The notes under the pieces are model-generated. The model did no database searches. It saw nothing but the letters and a program-made list of their open reading frames with translations, and had not been told where the DNA came from. Made by a program: the position numbers and the translations under genes. 64,000 nucleotides of DNA from Epiperipatus broadwayi (lineage: Eukaryota > Onychophora > Udeonychophora > Euonychophora > Peripatidae): positions 376,001 to 440,000 of the forward strand of contig JAQFVV010012403.1 of NCBI GenBank assembly GCA_028023455.1, written 5' to 3'. Positions 1-11,381 of the stretch are shown here, in pieces. The number at the start of each line of letters is the position of its first letter. Position 1 is the first letter of the stretch.

Positions 1-107
1 AGAAGAAATAAGAGTGCTGGTGTGATATGGAGAAGAGAGACTGTGAATTAGAATGAATGGATTAAACTTGTAAAGACTTTCATTCAACAGTGGATTGATG
101 ATGGTTG
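1..107 (+). mobile_element. RTE-like LINE, 3' end fragment
   Basis: Translation gives a decayed C-terminus of an RTE-type endonuclease/reverse transcriptase, including GVIWRRE and FIQQWIDDG followed by a stop. It matches, residue for residue in places, the better-preserved tail ending near 46400 (FILQWIDNG). One internal stop is present. Only the last ~35 codons lie in the window; the element continues off the left edge. The usual GAT-rich tail has decayed to a GATGATGG remnant. This is a dead copy. Confidence 0.7.
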
Positions 108-275
108 AAAATTAAGAATACAAGTAGATGTACTCTTTTATAATTACAAGATCAATTCAACCATTATAATGTCACTTTCATAAAAATTTCAAATAAAATG
201 CTAAGGTATAACAATATAAGTAAAGCAATTCTCATTTCTAATTACAATAAATGGCATTTACAAAAATATCGGTAA

Positions 276-640
276 TATATAGGGTATACAAGCACAGACT
301 TTCACACGACCTACCACTCTCCACTCTATCTCATAACACTGATACACTTTAACACATATATGTCGAAAAGATAAACAATCGCCAATACACATATTTCATG
401 CTAAACCAGCAATCATCAATTGGTCCAGATTATCATCTCCACACATATGTGCAATTAATACTGATATATATTAAGATAGCCAATCTTCATACTTTAATGG
501 ACAGACTTCACTCCACACTCCAACTCTTTAACCATCCATCCAATTAAAAATCTGATGAAGGAATGCTGAAAGGCCACCCTGAGGCCGAAGATTCTCATCA
601 CACCCATGTTGAAGTAAAGTCAATCTGACCCTTCCTGTAC
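276..640. mobile_element. Foldback family A, single arm
   Basis: This stretch aligns with the left arm of the large inverted repeats at 41667-42306 and 42730-43375. Shared landmarks are 'tatctcataac.ctgatacac', 'tttcatgctaaaccagca', 'ggtccagattatcatct' and 'actttaatggacag'. Only one arm is present, so this copy is not itself a hairpin. At its inner end (about 553-600) it keeps a CTGA, GGCC, GGCC, GAAG series that resembles the core motif of other foldback families here. No protein is encoded. Confidence 0.6.
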
Positions 641-1775
641 AGACATAATCCATTTAATACATATACGAGGAATGGGCTGACATCTCTATGTAATAACTGA
701 AATACAGACTTATTGTATACCTTTATCAATATATGTAACATATAGGGTATATCAGTAGTATATTCTTTTAAGTTTAATTGAAGGTTAATCAGTAGATAAT
801 CACAGCCGTTAACTTAGATAAGAGAAGAATCCGTTTATTTGTTTCATTGTAAATGAAAAAATAAAGAATAACTAGTTACAAGGAAATGAGTTCAAATTCA
901 AAATGAAAAAACAAACCATTAATTAACTCTGCACAGAAAACAAATAAAATTAAATTAGGACATACTTCAAATATATATAAATACTAGTTATCATAACTAA
1001 AATGGAAATAGAACGCTTCAGTACAAACTGTTGATTACCTAACATAGTTATCTAGAAGTAGACATATTTATTAATAATCACAAGAGAAGAAAAAGAACGA
1101 ATAATAAATATTGCGGAGTGATCATAAGTTCCCCCATTCTAATAATGGGCTTGTCCAAATTAGATTGGTTTAAATAAATATTATACAGTTTAAAAAAAGT
1201 TGAAATAATTGTAAATCTTTAAAAGTTTTTATTATAAAATATTTTTTAAAAAAGAATATCGTTACGAGTTTAGCCAATTTTATACTCATGCTAGAAAAGC
1301 TGTCGCGAGATTACCAATTTCATATTCGTGCTCAAATCAAATCAAACAAGTGTGTTGTGCAAAGGTTTATTGAAGTGTGGTATGTTCATTATTTTGAAAA
1401 GAATACATTCTTTAGCCTCTCGCCGTTATTAGTGATATTTCTGTGAGAAAATTTCTCTGTCATTAACAATATGTTTTTATCTCATTAAAAATAAACAAAT
1501 GAAATAAAAAGCTTGCAACATTTTCAAATAAAAGATATCAACAAAATATTCTAGACACAGCAACAAGGAATTTAAAATTTAAATGGTTAAAATAAATAAA
1601 AATATTAATTACAATCAGTAATAATGTTTATCTTCTCTATAGTACATTTTTAAAAAAAATTAGAAATAGTCAGAATACAGCACGATAATGTTTCACTTTA
1701 TTAAAGGAACAATAATAATATCTTTCCTTTTCTATTGTAGATAATGTAAACATATTTTCTTCAAATTATTTTATT
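641..1775. other. No gene recognised
   Basis: AT-rich sequence with scattered stops in all frames. No coding, RNA or repeat signature could be supported. Confidence 0.5.
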
Positions 1776-1776
1776 T

Positions 1777-1817
1777 CCTTATAGTTTTGACTATCTAGCA
1801 ATCTTCTTCAGAGCTAC
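1777..1817 (-). repeat. Foldback family D core remnant
   Basis: Reverse complement reads CTGAAGAAGATTGC, then TAGTCAAAACTAT. This matches the centre of the family D elements at 24177-24418 and 48440-48835. The arms are not clearly preserved, so it is a small decayed fragment. Confidence 0.4.
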
Positions 1818-1863
1818 AAAATATTTAAATAAATAAATCAGTAAGCATGTCTATTATGCAAAT

Positions 1864-2037
1864 TATACACACACATATATTTATGTGTCATACAGAATGG
1901 AACAGTTCAATGATATTAGTAATATTTAGCCGTGCATGCTTTTGGTTTAGTTAAGTAATGAGTGTGGTACACACTACTAAAAGTGAGTTCAGCTAAATTT
2001 TCGACTCTATATGACACATAAATATATATGTGTGTAT
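1864..2037. mobile_element. MITE-like element with ~30-bp terminal inverted repeats
   Basis: The left terminus (1864-1893) and right terminus (2008-2037) are inverted complements over about 30 bp, with 'atttatgtgtcata' and its complement as the core. Unlike other hairpins here the interior is not palindromic. No obvious long target duplication is seen. It is non-coding. It could be a short non-autonomous DNA transposon. Confidence 0.5.
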
Positions 2038-2204
2038 AAAATATTTAAATATATATGGCTGCTAGAAATGAAATATTTTAATATAATTATATCTAAAAAT
2101 ACAAATTAATATTTAACTATATTTGTACAAAATATTTATAAATATAATTTTAATTTCTATATACTCTTAAGTTAAAAGGCACCTAAGACCAGGGGTGCTG
2201 ATTT

Positions 2205-2370
2205 AGACTGAGTTCACTGCCATTTTTAATTATAAGAACCACCCCAAAACACCACTGACACATCCAAATGACAATGACGTCAAGTAATCCACATGGGATC
2301 ACTTGGATGTTTCAGTGGTGGTGTTGGCAATCCTTAGAATTCAAAATGGTAGTGCTTTCAATGATATGAA
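2205..2370. repeat. Imperfect hairpin repeat
   Basis: Two arms fold back over about 70 bp: 'caccactgacacatccaa' pairs with 'ttggatgtttcagtggtg', and 'tgccattttt' pairs with 'aaaatggtagtg'. The loop is around 2270-2290. It has no coding content and was not matched to another repeat in the window. Confidence 0.5.
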
Positions 2371-2597
2371 GTATTGTCCAAACAATCCAGAAATCTGATC
2401 AAACCAAGTTTATAATTTCAAAACACTAAAAGCTTATAATTTCCAAAATATGAATTTTATTATAATAATGACATTTCAAGCCTAAGCTAAGGCTTTATTT
2501 ATGATTCTTTTATTATTACTATTAAATAACAAATTTTTGCTTATATTTATCAGATAAAAATAATAAAACATTGGAATTAGATCTATATTTTTTTAGT

Positions 2598-3370
2598 ATA
2601 CAAGTGAATAAATAAAAGCTGTAGCCAATTTATAGTGTGACTATCATTCTGAATAACATTTTTTCAGTTAGAATTTTTTTAAAAAAATCAAAGTCTCAGT
2701 ATTATCACATATCATTAGCATTCCCACATGAATAAAAAATGTAGATTTCCCAATTAAACAAGTAATGTGTCTAAATGCTTTCAGCACTGTTGCTTATACA
2801 AAAGAACTCTCGATAAACTCGAATATAATTTCATCTTTTTAGAAAACCAAAGGTCTACTGGCAATATATTTGAATTATCTTTTGCTTTCATCACATGCAT
2901 AGAATACCATGCCTCTAAATGTAATATCAAAGAAGCATGGCTTATAGCTAACAACACCTACACCATAAACTGGAAGGAAGCATACTTCTCTCTTTTCAAA
3001 AACTGGACTTTCTAATCTACTTTGCATATATTTAAATATTTGTCACATACATTTTCTATCAAGCTCATACAATCCACTTTCTATGATTATGAGACAATAA
3101 AACTTCTTTAAAGCACTCAGCCAATTACTATTACTATTTGTACTTAGCTTCACCAGTGCCTGTGTTTTAGTACATTTAGACCTATCACATGTAAAATAAT
3201 AAATGATAAAAACTCTGGAATTAATTTTACAATTGTCAATATACAAATAAATAAATAAAAACTATAACTAGCTTATGGCATAATTGCCATCCTAAGTAAC
3301 ACTTTACAGTTAGAATTACAAAAAAAAACCAAAGTCCTATTAATGTCAATAACATTAATGTTTTACATGA
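2598..3370 (+). mobile_element. 5'-truncated Penelope-like element with flanking direct repeats
   Basis: A PLE C-terminal gene remnant lies between two direct repeats of about 130 bp, at 2598-2735 and 3236-3360. The repeats share 'aataaataaaa', 'cagttagaatt' and 'aaa.c.aaagtc' in the same order. PLEs are known to carry pseudo-LTR repeats, and this arrangement fits that pattern. A structured 3' UTR motif shared with the PLE copies near 9.85 and 17.98 kb lies at 3079-3122, between the gene and the right repeat. Confidence 0.5.
2767..3015 (+). pseudogene. PLE C-terminal remnant (GIY-YIG endonuclease end)
   Basis: The open frame of about 80 codons ends in KEAWLIANNTYTINWKE. This aligns with KEAYFIARDSDTIDRKD of the PLE at 18074 and KEAWIIARDQNSINRKK of the PLE at 39520, the conserved tail after the GIY-YIG domain. 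The N-terminal half of the frame is not recognisable and is probably shifted. The assignment is supported independently by the downstream 3' UTR motif (3079-3122), which matches the other copies. In PLEs this domain nicks the target DNA for reverse transcription; the fragment is far too short to work. Confidence 0.5.
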
Positions 3371-3502
3371 AAAGTAATGTTCCATATTTGCATATATTTG
3401 CATAATTGTATTATTTATTTAATAAATTATCATATTTCTAAAATATGTCTCTTTTAATTTTTTATCTTCAAATTATTTTCAATTACAAAATAAAAATAGT
3501 GT

Positions 3503-3596
3503 TGTCAAGCATTGGTGGCCTAGCGGTTAGCATAGCTGCCTTCCAAGCAGCTGGCCAGAGTTCACTTCCCAGTCAACGCATTTGACATATGAAAAA
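3503..3596 (+). mobile_element. tRNA-Gly-derived SINE (type 1), intact with target duplication
   Basis: Positions 3509-3580 form a 72-nt tRNA-like head with a TCC anticodon in a CTGC/GCAG stem, a near-complete acceptor pairing, and an internal promoter box around 'gagttcacttc'. A short 'tttgacatatg' tail and an A-run follow. The copy is flanked by direct repeats aaaaatagtgt (3492-3502 and 3597-3607), so it is a retroposed SINE and not a tRNA gene. Confidence 0.8.
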
Positions 3597-3607
3597 AAAA
3601 ATAGTGT

Positions 3608-4448
3608 CAGAACAAAAGCATTACAAATAATTGAATCTTTTGAAAATATAGATATAAATATATCCAGAGATTAATATATTTTTATATAATAGTTCACATT
3701 CATGAGTTCTTTTTTTTTATGCAAATTTTATCTCTTCAGTGAAGTATTTGCATACCACTTTATATATAGTATTATATTTGTTGATTTTGTTACCTTCAAC
3801 TTTTCTATTAATCATTAAATTATCAGCATTTACTGCAATATTAAAAACAACCAATGTAATTATAACTCATGCTCTATTACTTATGTATGATAATGAAATC
3901 TCATTTTACCTTTTCAATACTTTTATTTGCTCATCTATGTGTAAACTTATATAATGGACTTATAAATCTCTTTTCTATTGTATTCTACATTCAAGTATTC
4001 ATTACCATAAATATTAGTATTAGTTGATTGATCATTTTGGACTTTGCATAACATTTTATTTCTGAATAAAAATATTTTAATCCATCAATTTGTACTTAAA
4101 TATTCTAATTTATAAGAGTTTCATAAGTACATCATAAGCGATCTTATTTTGCTTCCATAAATTTAAATCAAGATATTTTATAGTACAGTATATGAATTGT
4201 CCTCAAACGAAGAAGTCCATTTCAAACACCAATTTTATTTGATTCAGCTACTAGCTGTTTATCATCAGTAGCTAACAATAAGCATACTATCAACATATTA
4301 AAAATAACATTTAATATTTAATTGGAAAACTTCTTTTGAAATATTTTCTTTCTATTATACCAACAAGTAATTACATATACCAGTTTAGACTGATAATGAC
4401 ATAGTCTACCTTTTTCCATTTTATATAAGTGATTTTTAGAAATAGCTA
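3608..4448. other. AT-rich spacer; one PLE-like 3' motif
   Basis: No gene is supported. The 71-codon open frame at 3739-3954 is a hydrophobic product of AT-rich sequence. On the reverse strand around 4229-4272 there is CTGATGA, then an AGCTAGTAGCT stem-like stretch, then GAA, lying 3' of the PLE remnant at 4449-4676. It resembles the 3' motif associated with other PLEs and foldbacks in the window. Confidence 0.3.
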
Positions 4449-4676
4449 TTAAATTTTGATCAAAAAGATCAATATTTCATCTTTCCTTTCACAAAGTTTG
4501 CAGTTTGCATTAATTTTGGAGATCCCCCTTTTATGCTTAAGGAACCAGTTTGTAGACATGGAGTTATTGTTAATTTTAATGGTAAGATCAAAGAATTTAG
4601 GCTCCATGTTCCAGAATTTGAAAAGCTTAGCTATCCATTGATTTGTAATATTTAAGGTTCCTTCAATAGGGATAGG
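4449..4676 (-). pseudogene. PLE reverse transcriptase remnant (palm C-terminal part)
   Basis: Reverse-strand translation runs through KFFDLTIKINNN, STNWFLK and CKLCERKDEI before a stop at 4449. The order FFDLTIKINNNSMST aligns with YLDIEIEINDNNIIT of the PLE at 11382-12773, the conserved block after the catalytic YVDD. The forward-strand frame here is its antisense shadow. No catalytic motif remains, so it is a dead internal fragment. Confidence 0.5.
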
Positions 4677-5324
4677 CTGTTAAATGTCTAAAAAAAACAT
4701 ATTTGATAACTCAAAAATAGATCACTATACAATCATTTCATTTTAAAAAAAGTATACAATCTAAACAATTCGCAATAATAAGACTTGCATTGTTTATCGC
4801 ATTTGCCTTATGGTTAGTCAGATGCCATAAGACTTATAATTTCCCTCAGCAAAATGAGCAACAATTTTTTTCTGAACTTGCTTTCAAAGATGAAAAATGA
4901 GATGAAAGCATAGCACAATCTAATAGATACAAAGACACTTGGGACCTATTCAACATATTGCCAGGAAAAACAAAACTCAAGGACAAGTCCTAACCACTGC
5001 CCAACCTTGGGAACCTATTGATCATCACTACAAGGGACACTCCTGAGCCAATCATATCAAGCATTGCTCTTGAAACCATCCTAAAATTTGAACTATGAAC
5101 TTACAACAAACTTCTTCAATTTTATTAATGTAATTTTTTTGTTCTGATTACATGTAATACACTTACTTGAATAAATATTTTGAGAATAAAAATGTCAATG
5201 TTTTTTTTAATAACCAAATGTTTAAACTTATGTACTTTTTTTACTATATAAACATGGATCAATTATTTGTATGGATTCCTTTTATACATAGACTCATATA
5301 ATTCTGCACCCTTAATCTTAATTC
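4677..5324. other. No gene recognised; possible unclassified repeat
   Basis: A stretch at about 4925-4990 (translating to RYKDTW.LF) has a weak match at about 6245-6310. Both could be remnants of one unknown element. Otherwise nothing is supported. Confidence 0.25.
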
Positions 5325-5345
5325 AAATATTATATGCCACTATAT

Positions 5346-5382
5346 TTTTTTTTCCATATGTCAAAGCATCAGCTGGGAAGCA
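5346..5382 (-). mobile_element. 5'-truncated tRNA-Gly SINE tail
   Basis: Reverse complement reads gcttcccagctgatgc then tttgacatatgg and an A-run, the 3' end of the type 1 SINE. Nearly identical 21-bp direct repeats (one mismatch) flank it at 5325-5345 and 5383-5403, showing it was retroposed already truncated. Confidence 0.7.
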
Positions 5383-5726
5383 AAATATTATATACCACTA
5401 TATGTGAATGTTGAATGAGACCTGGTGTTAATTTTAGTTTTTTTTCTGTACATGAGTTTGCCAGATAATACTGAATTCGTTTTCGAAGATAGAGATAATA
5501 GAAAGAAAGAAATCAAAAAAGTCTTGTTTGATGAATACATGATAAATCATATAGCCAATAGCATAGAAATAAATAATTAATATGTCTTTTAAAGGTTAAT
5601 GAAGGATTGTTTATATTGTTAATAATGACGAGTATGACATTAAAGCATTGGAAATAGATTACTGAAATAAATATTCAAATATAATCTCTGCTATAGTATC
5701 TTTGCACTGCATATAACAGTTTCATC

Positions 5727-5999
5727 TATTATCATCATTATCATTTTCAGCCATTATTAATCCACTGCAACTGTCCATCTTACATGTGGTCTCTTTCTAG
5801 GTCATTTACAATTTTTTGGAATCCAGTTTAAGATTTCAATTGTGTCTATCTATTATCATCTCTTCTAGCTATATAACTCCACTTCAGTCTCTTAATTCTT
5901 TCAATGATGTCAGTAACATCTGTTTGTTCTCTCACCTATGTATTTTCTTTTCAATCTCTTTTTGTTACTCATAACGTGCATCTCTCCATATTTCTTTGA
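5727..5999 (-). mobile_element. RTE-like LINE 3' end fragment
   Basis: The reverse strand carries the RTE C-terminal block: a region equivalent to RRDQK..WVREQTDVTE, then the 'ttccaaaaaattgtaaa' region, then a shortened terminus with part of the WIELGET block deleted. It ends in CCATTATTAATCCACTG, the complement of the usual tail. There are several stops. Confidence 0.6.
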
Positions 6000-7667
6000 G
6001 CGTATATATAAACACATATGTATATGTGTGTATGTGTTAAATGTTCTTTTAGAGTTGACTACTACAAAATTATGTCCTTAAAAAACTGCTTAAAACACTA
6101 ACCAATTGCAGTGATTAGACTTTCCATATATCTAACATACGCTCTATGGACAATTTGATGTATGAAGATCTTCACCTTACCCAACCCAGACAAAAACACC
6201 TTCTTTGCTCAAAAACTATTAATAATAAAGATTAGAGACCAAATGCTATCTACTAAAAGCAGATACAAGGACACATGAAACTTATTTCATGTCCCTGAAA
6301 CACACTAGAAGATCTCAACAGAATACCCTCATCAACACCACACAGGTCAACCTGCAGCCTAGGTACAAAAAATACACAGAATGAACTCAGCCACAACTGA
6401 AATCAACCTATTCTTAGAGTCTTATAGACATTGGTCCTGCTTAAGTAGTCCCAATTAGTATATTTGGTTGTTTTCAATTCTATCGTGTCAGCCGTTTGAT
6501 GGCGTTGATACTAATCAAAAACACATACATATTATGATTCCAGGTGGGGCCTGTGATTCTATATAAATATCGGCTTTAGTTTTGTAATAGGAAATTAGAA
6601 TAACTAATAATAAATAATATTACTATTTAAAAAAACAAAATTTAAAAATTCACATTAAATTTTAAAATGATACCCGAGTAATTTATGTTTTTTGGACAGT
6701 AATTAATCATAAAATGGGTTGTTTTTGTTTGTGTGTATCTATAAAAAGTTACAGTATTTTTTTAATAGAAAATAAAAGGCAAGTATAAATTTAATCATAA
6801 AATTATTCATTATAATTGTTAAACAATAATTAGAAAACAATAAATTTTTTAAGATAACAAGAAAGACAGGAGATTAATCAAGCAAAGAAAAATCGAAAGA
6901 TGAATGATCTTTAAACTTGTTTTTCTGTTAAAATATTTATTTTAATATATATATGGTCGCATTTGGCTAATAATATAATAGCTTGGTAGTATTAATGGTA
7001 TATGGGAATTTTGGTGGAATCGCACCGAATATTGTCCAGATAAAGTAATTCATTCAAGTGATGTTTTATCTGTGGAAATCCTTCATTATTATATATTTTG
7101 TATAGGTCAGATAAATTTAAAGTAAAATAAAAACACAATTCTGCAATCATTAAAATCTATATTTTAATCTTTCCTACCAAAATAATTTTAGATGTTTATG
7201 TAATATATGATTCAAGTTAACGATGTAAAAATTGCATTCTGAAAGTAAGACATCAACATTACCTGGTTTTCATTTTTAAATATTGATAAAAATAAAAAAA
7301 TATTGATACCCACTAATGGAAATTGAATTACAGCTCTAACAATAGAAAAATGAATGAATATAAAAGAATTACAAGAATGAAACTGTATAGACGCAGACTT
7401 CATTTTTATATTATTTTTTATTATTTAAAATAATTTGATAATTTATCTGTACTTAATATAAACTAGTGACATAAATGAAATGTTCATTAATAACTTCAAA
7501 AACATTTGTTATTGAACAATCTTCCATAATGTCCATATAATTGTATTCATAGCCTAACATTTACTATTTTTAATATGATAAATCGTTGAAACATTGACAG
7601 ATGTTTTTACATCGTATTATTAAAAATATTATATGTACATTATTGGACTATGATTAAAATATAGATC
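6000..7667. other. No gene recognised
   Basis: AT-rich with many homopolymer runs. The 63-codon frame at 7212-7403 has no recognisable features. A segment at about 6220-6420 may belong with the unclassified repeat near 4.95 kb. Confidence 0.4.
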
Positions 7668-7681
7668 AAATCTAAGCCAGG

Positions 7682-7785
7682 CCGTCAAGCATTGGTGGTC
7701 GAGTGGTCAGCACAGCAGCCTTACAATCAGTTGTCCCGGGTTAGCGGGTTGGCTTCCCGGCTGATGCTATGACACATGAAAAAAA
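7682..7785 (+). mobile_element. tRNA-Gly-derived SINE (type 1), diverged head
   Basis: The head begins gcattggtgg and ends ggcttcccggctgatgc, but the anticodon arm has mutated (ttacaat replaces ttccaa) and a few bases have been inserted. Tail 'gacacatg' plus an A-run. Flanked by direct repeats aaatctaagccagg at 7668-7681 and 7786-7799. Confidence 0.75.
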
Positions 7786-7799
7786 AAATCTAAGCCAGG

Positions 7800-8702
7800 T
7801 TAAAGTTTAAAATTTGTTCAGATTCCAAACGGGTTTAGAACTTGAATTTCAGATAACTGGCTTTTAGACAAAACACATAGTTAATCAATTATTAGTCAGT
7901 AAATGAATGTTAGCTATTTTTAGCTCTTTAGATAATTGAAAAAAAAAAAAGAAGGAATAACCTAATTTTATATCAGTTGAAATAATATAGTGAGTCATGT
8001 TACCTTTTTCTACGTCCCTCATTGGAGGACTGTTTACAATCTTTTTTCTCCCCATAGGGTGCTATTTAATGTTTACCCTTTCACTTATATATATATTAAC
8101 TTAGTTTTTTTCATGGATTAATTATGATATAAAAATATGACATATAAACACAGCATTAAATGTATATGTGACGGAATAAAAGCAGATTAACTTCCATGAG
8201 CCACCAAATATGTACACATATTTTCATTTCCAAAATACATAAGAATAACATAGTCATCACTTATTCTGAGAATTCTTTAGGCTTTGGGATAAGGAAAATG
8301 GAGTTTATATAATTATATTTGAAGGTTTATGAAAATTGGTCTGCTTACATTTAATAACATATACATTTGATGCTGCATTTATTAAAATATTGATAAATGT
8401 TTGACTTCTTTTCATTCTTCACAAAGGTTATGAAAAAAAATTCTCTCTCATCTTTGTGTATTTAATTATAATTTAAATTAAATAATAAAGCATTTACATC
8501 TAGCTTAAATTTCAATTTCACTCTTGTTCCAGTATTTTTCTGAGTATCAAACTTTAATAAAATTTGAGACTACAACAATAAATGGTGGGCGATTTTATTT
8601 TTTAAGTTATTTGATAATGAAAGTATGTATATATATATTTACATTTAATAACTCATAGAAGTTGGTCTGCTTTTATTCAATTCTCAGGCAAAAATTTATT
8701 AA
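7800..8702. other. No gene recognised
   Basis: AT-rich intergenic sequence with short A- and TA-runs. No feature could be supported. Confidence 0.4.
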
Positions 8703-8845
8703 AACAGGCAAAACTCTTCATACAGTAGTGCCACTCAGTACCAACCAGAGTAATCTATGGCACTACTATATGGAGAGTTATGCCTATTTTAATAATATTT
8801 GCTAGCATAAGAAATAGTGATCATGTGATAATTAATTATTCTGGC
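8703..8845. mobile_element. Foldback family B, internally deleted
   Basis: Left arm 'caggcaaaactcttcat' and right arm 'atggagagttatgcctattt' are inverted complements and match the ends of the fuller copy at 56407-56744. The middle (core motif and inner arms) is missing. The characteristic tail 'gcataagaaatagtgatc' follows the right arm. Confidence 0.65.
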
Positions 8846-8951
8846 AATGCATTGATGCCATAAATCTAACTGATTAGAGATCGGAGTTGAATGATTTTAT
8901 GAAACATCAGTATAAATGATAATGCTCACCGCTATTAAAGACTTTATTCTT

Positions 8952-9049
8952 TATATATATATATATGTCAAATGTGTTGACTGGGAAGCGAATCCAAGTC
9001 AGCTGCTTGGAAGGCAGCTATGCTAACCATTAGGCCACCAACGCTTGAC
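8952..9049 (-). mobile_element. tRNA-Gly-derived SINE (type 1)
   Basis: Reverse strand from 9044 reads gcgttggtggcctaatgg, then the TCC anticodon arm and a B-box-like region, ending in ttgacata and a TA-rich tail. Perfect 16-bp duplications taaagactttattctt lie at 8936-8951 and 9050-9065. It is the closest of the copies to a genuine tRNA-Gly. Confidence 0.85.
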
Positions 9050-9504
9050 TAAAGACTTTATTCTTATTAGGCTATCCCAACAAAACCTTCATATTCTTAA
9101 ATGAAAGTACAACTTTCTGAATGTGTCCCTAAGAAGTCTAAATGCCAAACCATCTCTCTAAAAGTCAGCCAAAGGGTAATATGGCAACATGTCATGTGAA
9201 TATCACTTATAGTTTTTCTTATAAGACCACATCTATGTCATAACTAATCTATCCTATTTCTCATAATGTTAGCTTTATTAACTGTAGTAATTAATTATCA
9301 TACACTAAATTTAAAAATTAATATCTATCTAACTGTCACACATACTGATCAATATTCATACTTCAAATAGTAAATAGAATGGAGAATAAGGATCTAAAAA
9401 AGTTTTAAATTTAACAAAATAAATAATTTAAAAAAATAAACTTTAAACACAGGTACAAACAAGTATTTGCTAAGATTCTAAGTAACAAACCTGTTGACAC
9501 ATGA

Positions 9505-9744
9505 AAATGTTCTATTTATGAAATGAAAAGAGAGCTACTCAGCATATGTATGCATACGAGAGAGCTCAAAATAATAGCAACAAGACTTCAATATTCTTAA
9601 AACATGAAAAAGCAGTTGGTCACAAGTTTGAACCCTCCAACCATACTGAGAAAAATGATTGCAAAAAGAAAACTAAAGGAGACATACTACATCATAAACG
9701 ATCCACATGCCATTAATAGAAAAGACATGTTTCTCTATCTCTAA
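9505..9744 (+). pseudogene. PLE GIY-YIG endonuclease remnant
   Basis: The first half reads RATQHMYAYERAQNN and ends with KAVGHKF, matching LFQHRYSYNKA and SAGHDCQL of the PLE at 18074. After a frameshift near 9660 it reads AKRKLKETYYI then HAINRKD and a stop at 9742-9744, matching LKRKIKEAYFI and DTIDRKD. The catalytic GIY/YIG strands upstream are largely lost. A structured motif at 9853-9894, starting GGCTATGAATATGAG and ending CTAAGCC, lies in the 3' UTR and is shared with other copies. Confidence 0.6.
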
Positions 9745-9894
9745 TAAGTGGTCGAGTGGATTGATCTTTTGATAGTAAAATTGTTTTGCATATGAAAACT
9801 AATTTGCATATATTAGCAAATGTCAACAACACTACAACATTTCTAATTCTTTGGCTATGAATATGAGGTTAAAAGATCTCGAAAGTGCTAAGCC

Positions 9895-11381
9895 TGATAT
9901 TTAACTATGATGTTTCTAACTCCACCAATGAGCATTTGAAGTGCAGTATAATTGCTAATATGTTCATTACTAAATTCTAATGTTTCCTCTTATTTTTTTG
10001 TTGATATATCTCAACACAAAATATATACAAAATATTCTTATATTCTGCATCTATATTGACATATCAATTTGAGGTGTAAATAAACAAAGTGAATTATGGG
10101 TAAGAGACACAGTTCCTCCCCCCCACCAACCAATAGATTGAATGCAAATTTACAATCCCATTAAATCTGAATAAATACTAATAAAAAAATACTAACAACA
10201 CTAAATATCACATAAATAATTGCATACTAGAATAAAAACAGAATTTTAAATATAACTAAAATTAATAATAATAAAAATATTAAACTTGATTAGACCAAAT
10301 AAATGTAAACATTTTCACTTAGTACTTTTTATTATTTGAGTTTTAGTTTGTGTAGGACTTTGAATTTGCTAATTTGTTTTAACAATTGTGCGAATGCCAT
10401 AGAATATTTTTGAAGCTTCTGAATATATATTTTTTTATCTTATTTTCATATCACATCAATTTTCAGTGGTTAAATTTTTATTGACTTTTCACCATTTCAT
10501 ATGGTGATTTTGAAGTCAGGTATATTATATTTAATCAGTCATGCAACAAGAGAGAAAAGTTGTTTAACAATATAGAGGCAAGATATTAAAAATCTGATAG
10601 AATTTCTTATTTCATGTCTACTTTTGGCTAAATTGCAATCTATCCATATTTACCCTTAAAGCTTTTTATGGACACAACTTGTGTGAATTTAATAAATAAC
10701 TATTTTTTATTGGTACATCAACTGACTTAATATTTGAACTCAGACCTGCATACCCTTCAACTTATGATGCAGCCAACATCAAATATAAATATCTTGCTCA
10801 ATAATCCCATGGTTTTTTTTTTATTTACAATTTCATTAATTAATTAAGTGCATATTTTGGTATATCTGTAAATAAGCTTTACAGTTTATTTTATACTTAT
10901 TTCCTAAGCTGTTTATCAGATTAACAATATTTTTAAGAAAGTTAATTATTATTTTAGCCAACTTTTAAAAGTAATTTAAGTATTTATTTTTTTAAAAAAA
11001 TCAAAACCATTTCTAATTATTACAAACTTTTACCATATTTAATTAAATATTGTTAATAAAATCATTATGGTATTCAAATAAAACCATTTTCATTAAAAAA
11101 GATTACATATCTTATAGTAAAAATAAATCCTAGATATAATAAAATATCTTTATCTAACAACAAATAGATATATGACAATATCTGTAATATAGTCATATAA
11201 TCATAACACATAAAAATAACATATAAAAGCTCTTTTCAGCATTTTTTTTTAATTTTTGCCCTTTTCAATATGTCTTAATTACAAAAATAATCTATATTGC
11301 ATACATAGTGACATCTACTGGTTCTATATAAAATTAACATAAGCCTATAATTACACTTAAATATTTTTATAATAACACTTA
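9895..11381. other. No gene recognised
   Basis: AT-rich sequence. A weak tRNA-like head with 'gagttcaaatat' may lie on the reverse strand near 10730-10800. The last ~150 bp are presumably the 3' UTR of the PLE ending at 11382. Confidence 0.35.

Noticed and set aside
3509-3580. tRNA-Gly gene
   Set aside because: Direct repeats, A-run tail and several similar copies show it is a SINE; the acceptor stem has a mismatch.
8973-9044. tRNA-Gly gene on the reverse strand
   Set aside because: Perfect 16-bp target duplication and SINE tail; same family as the others.
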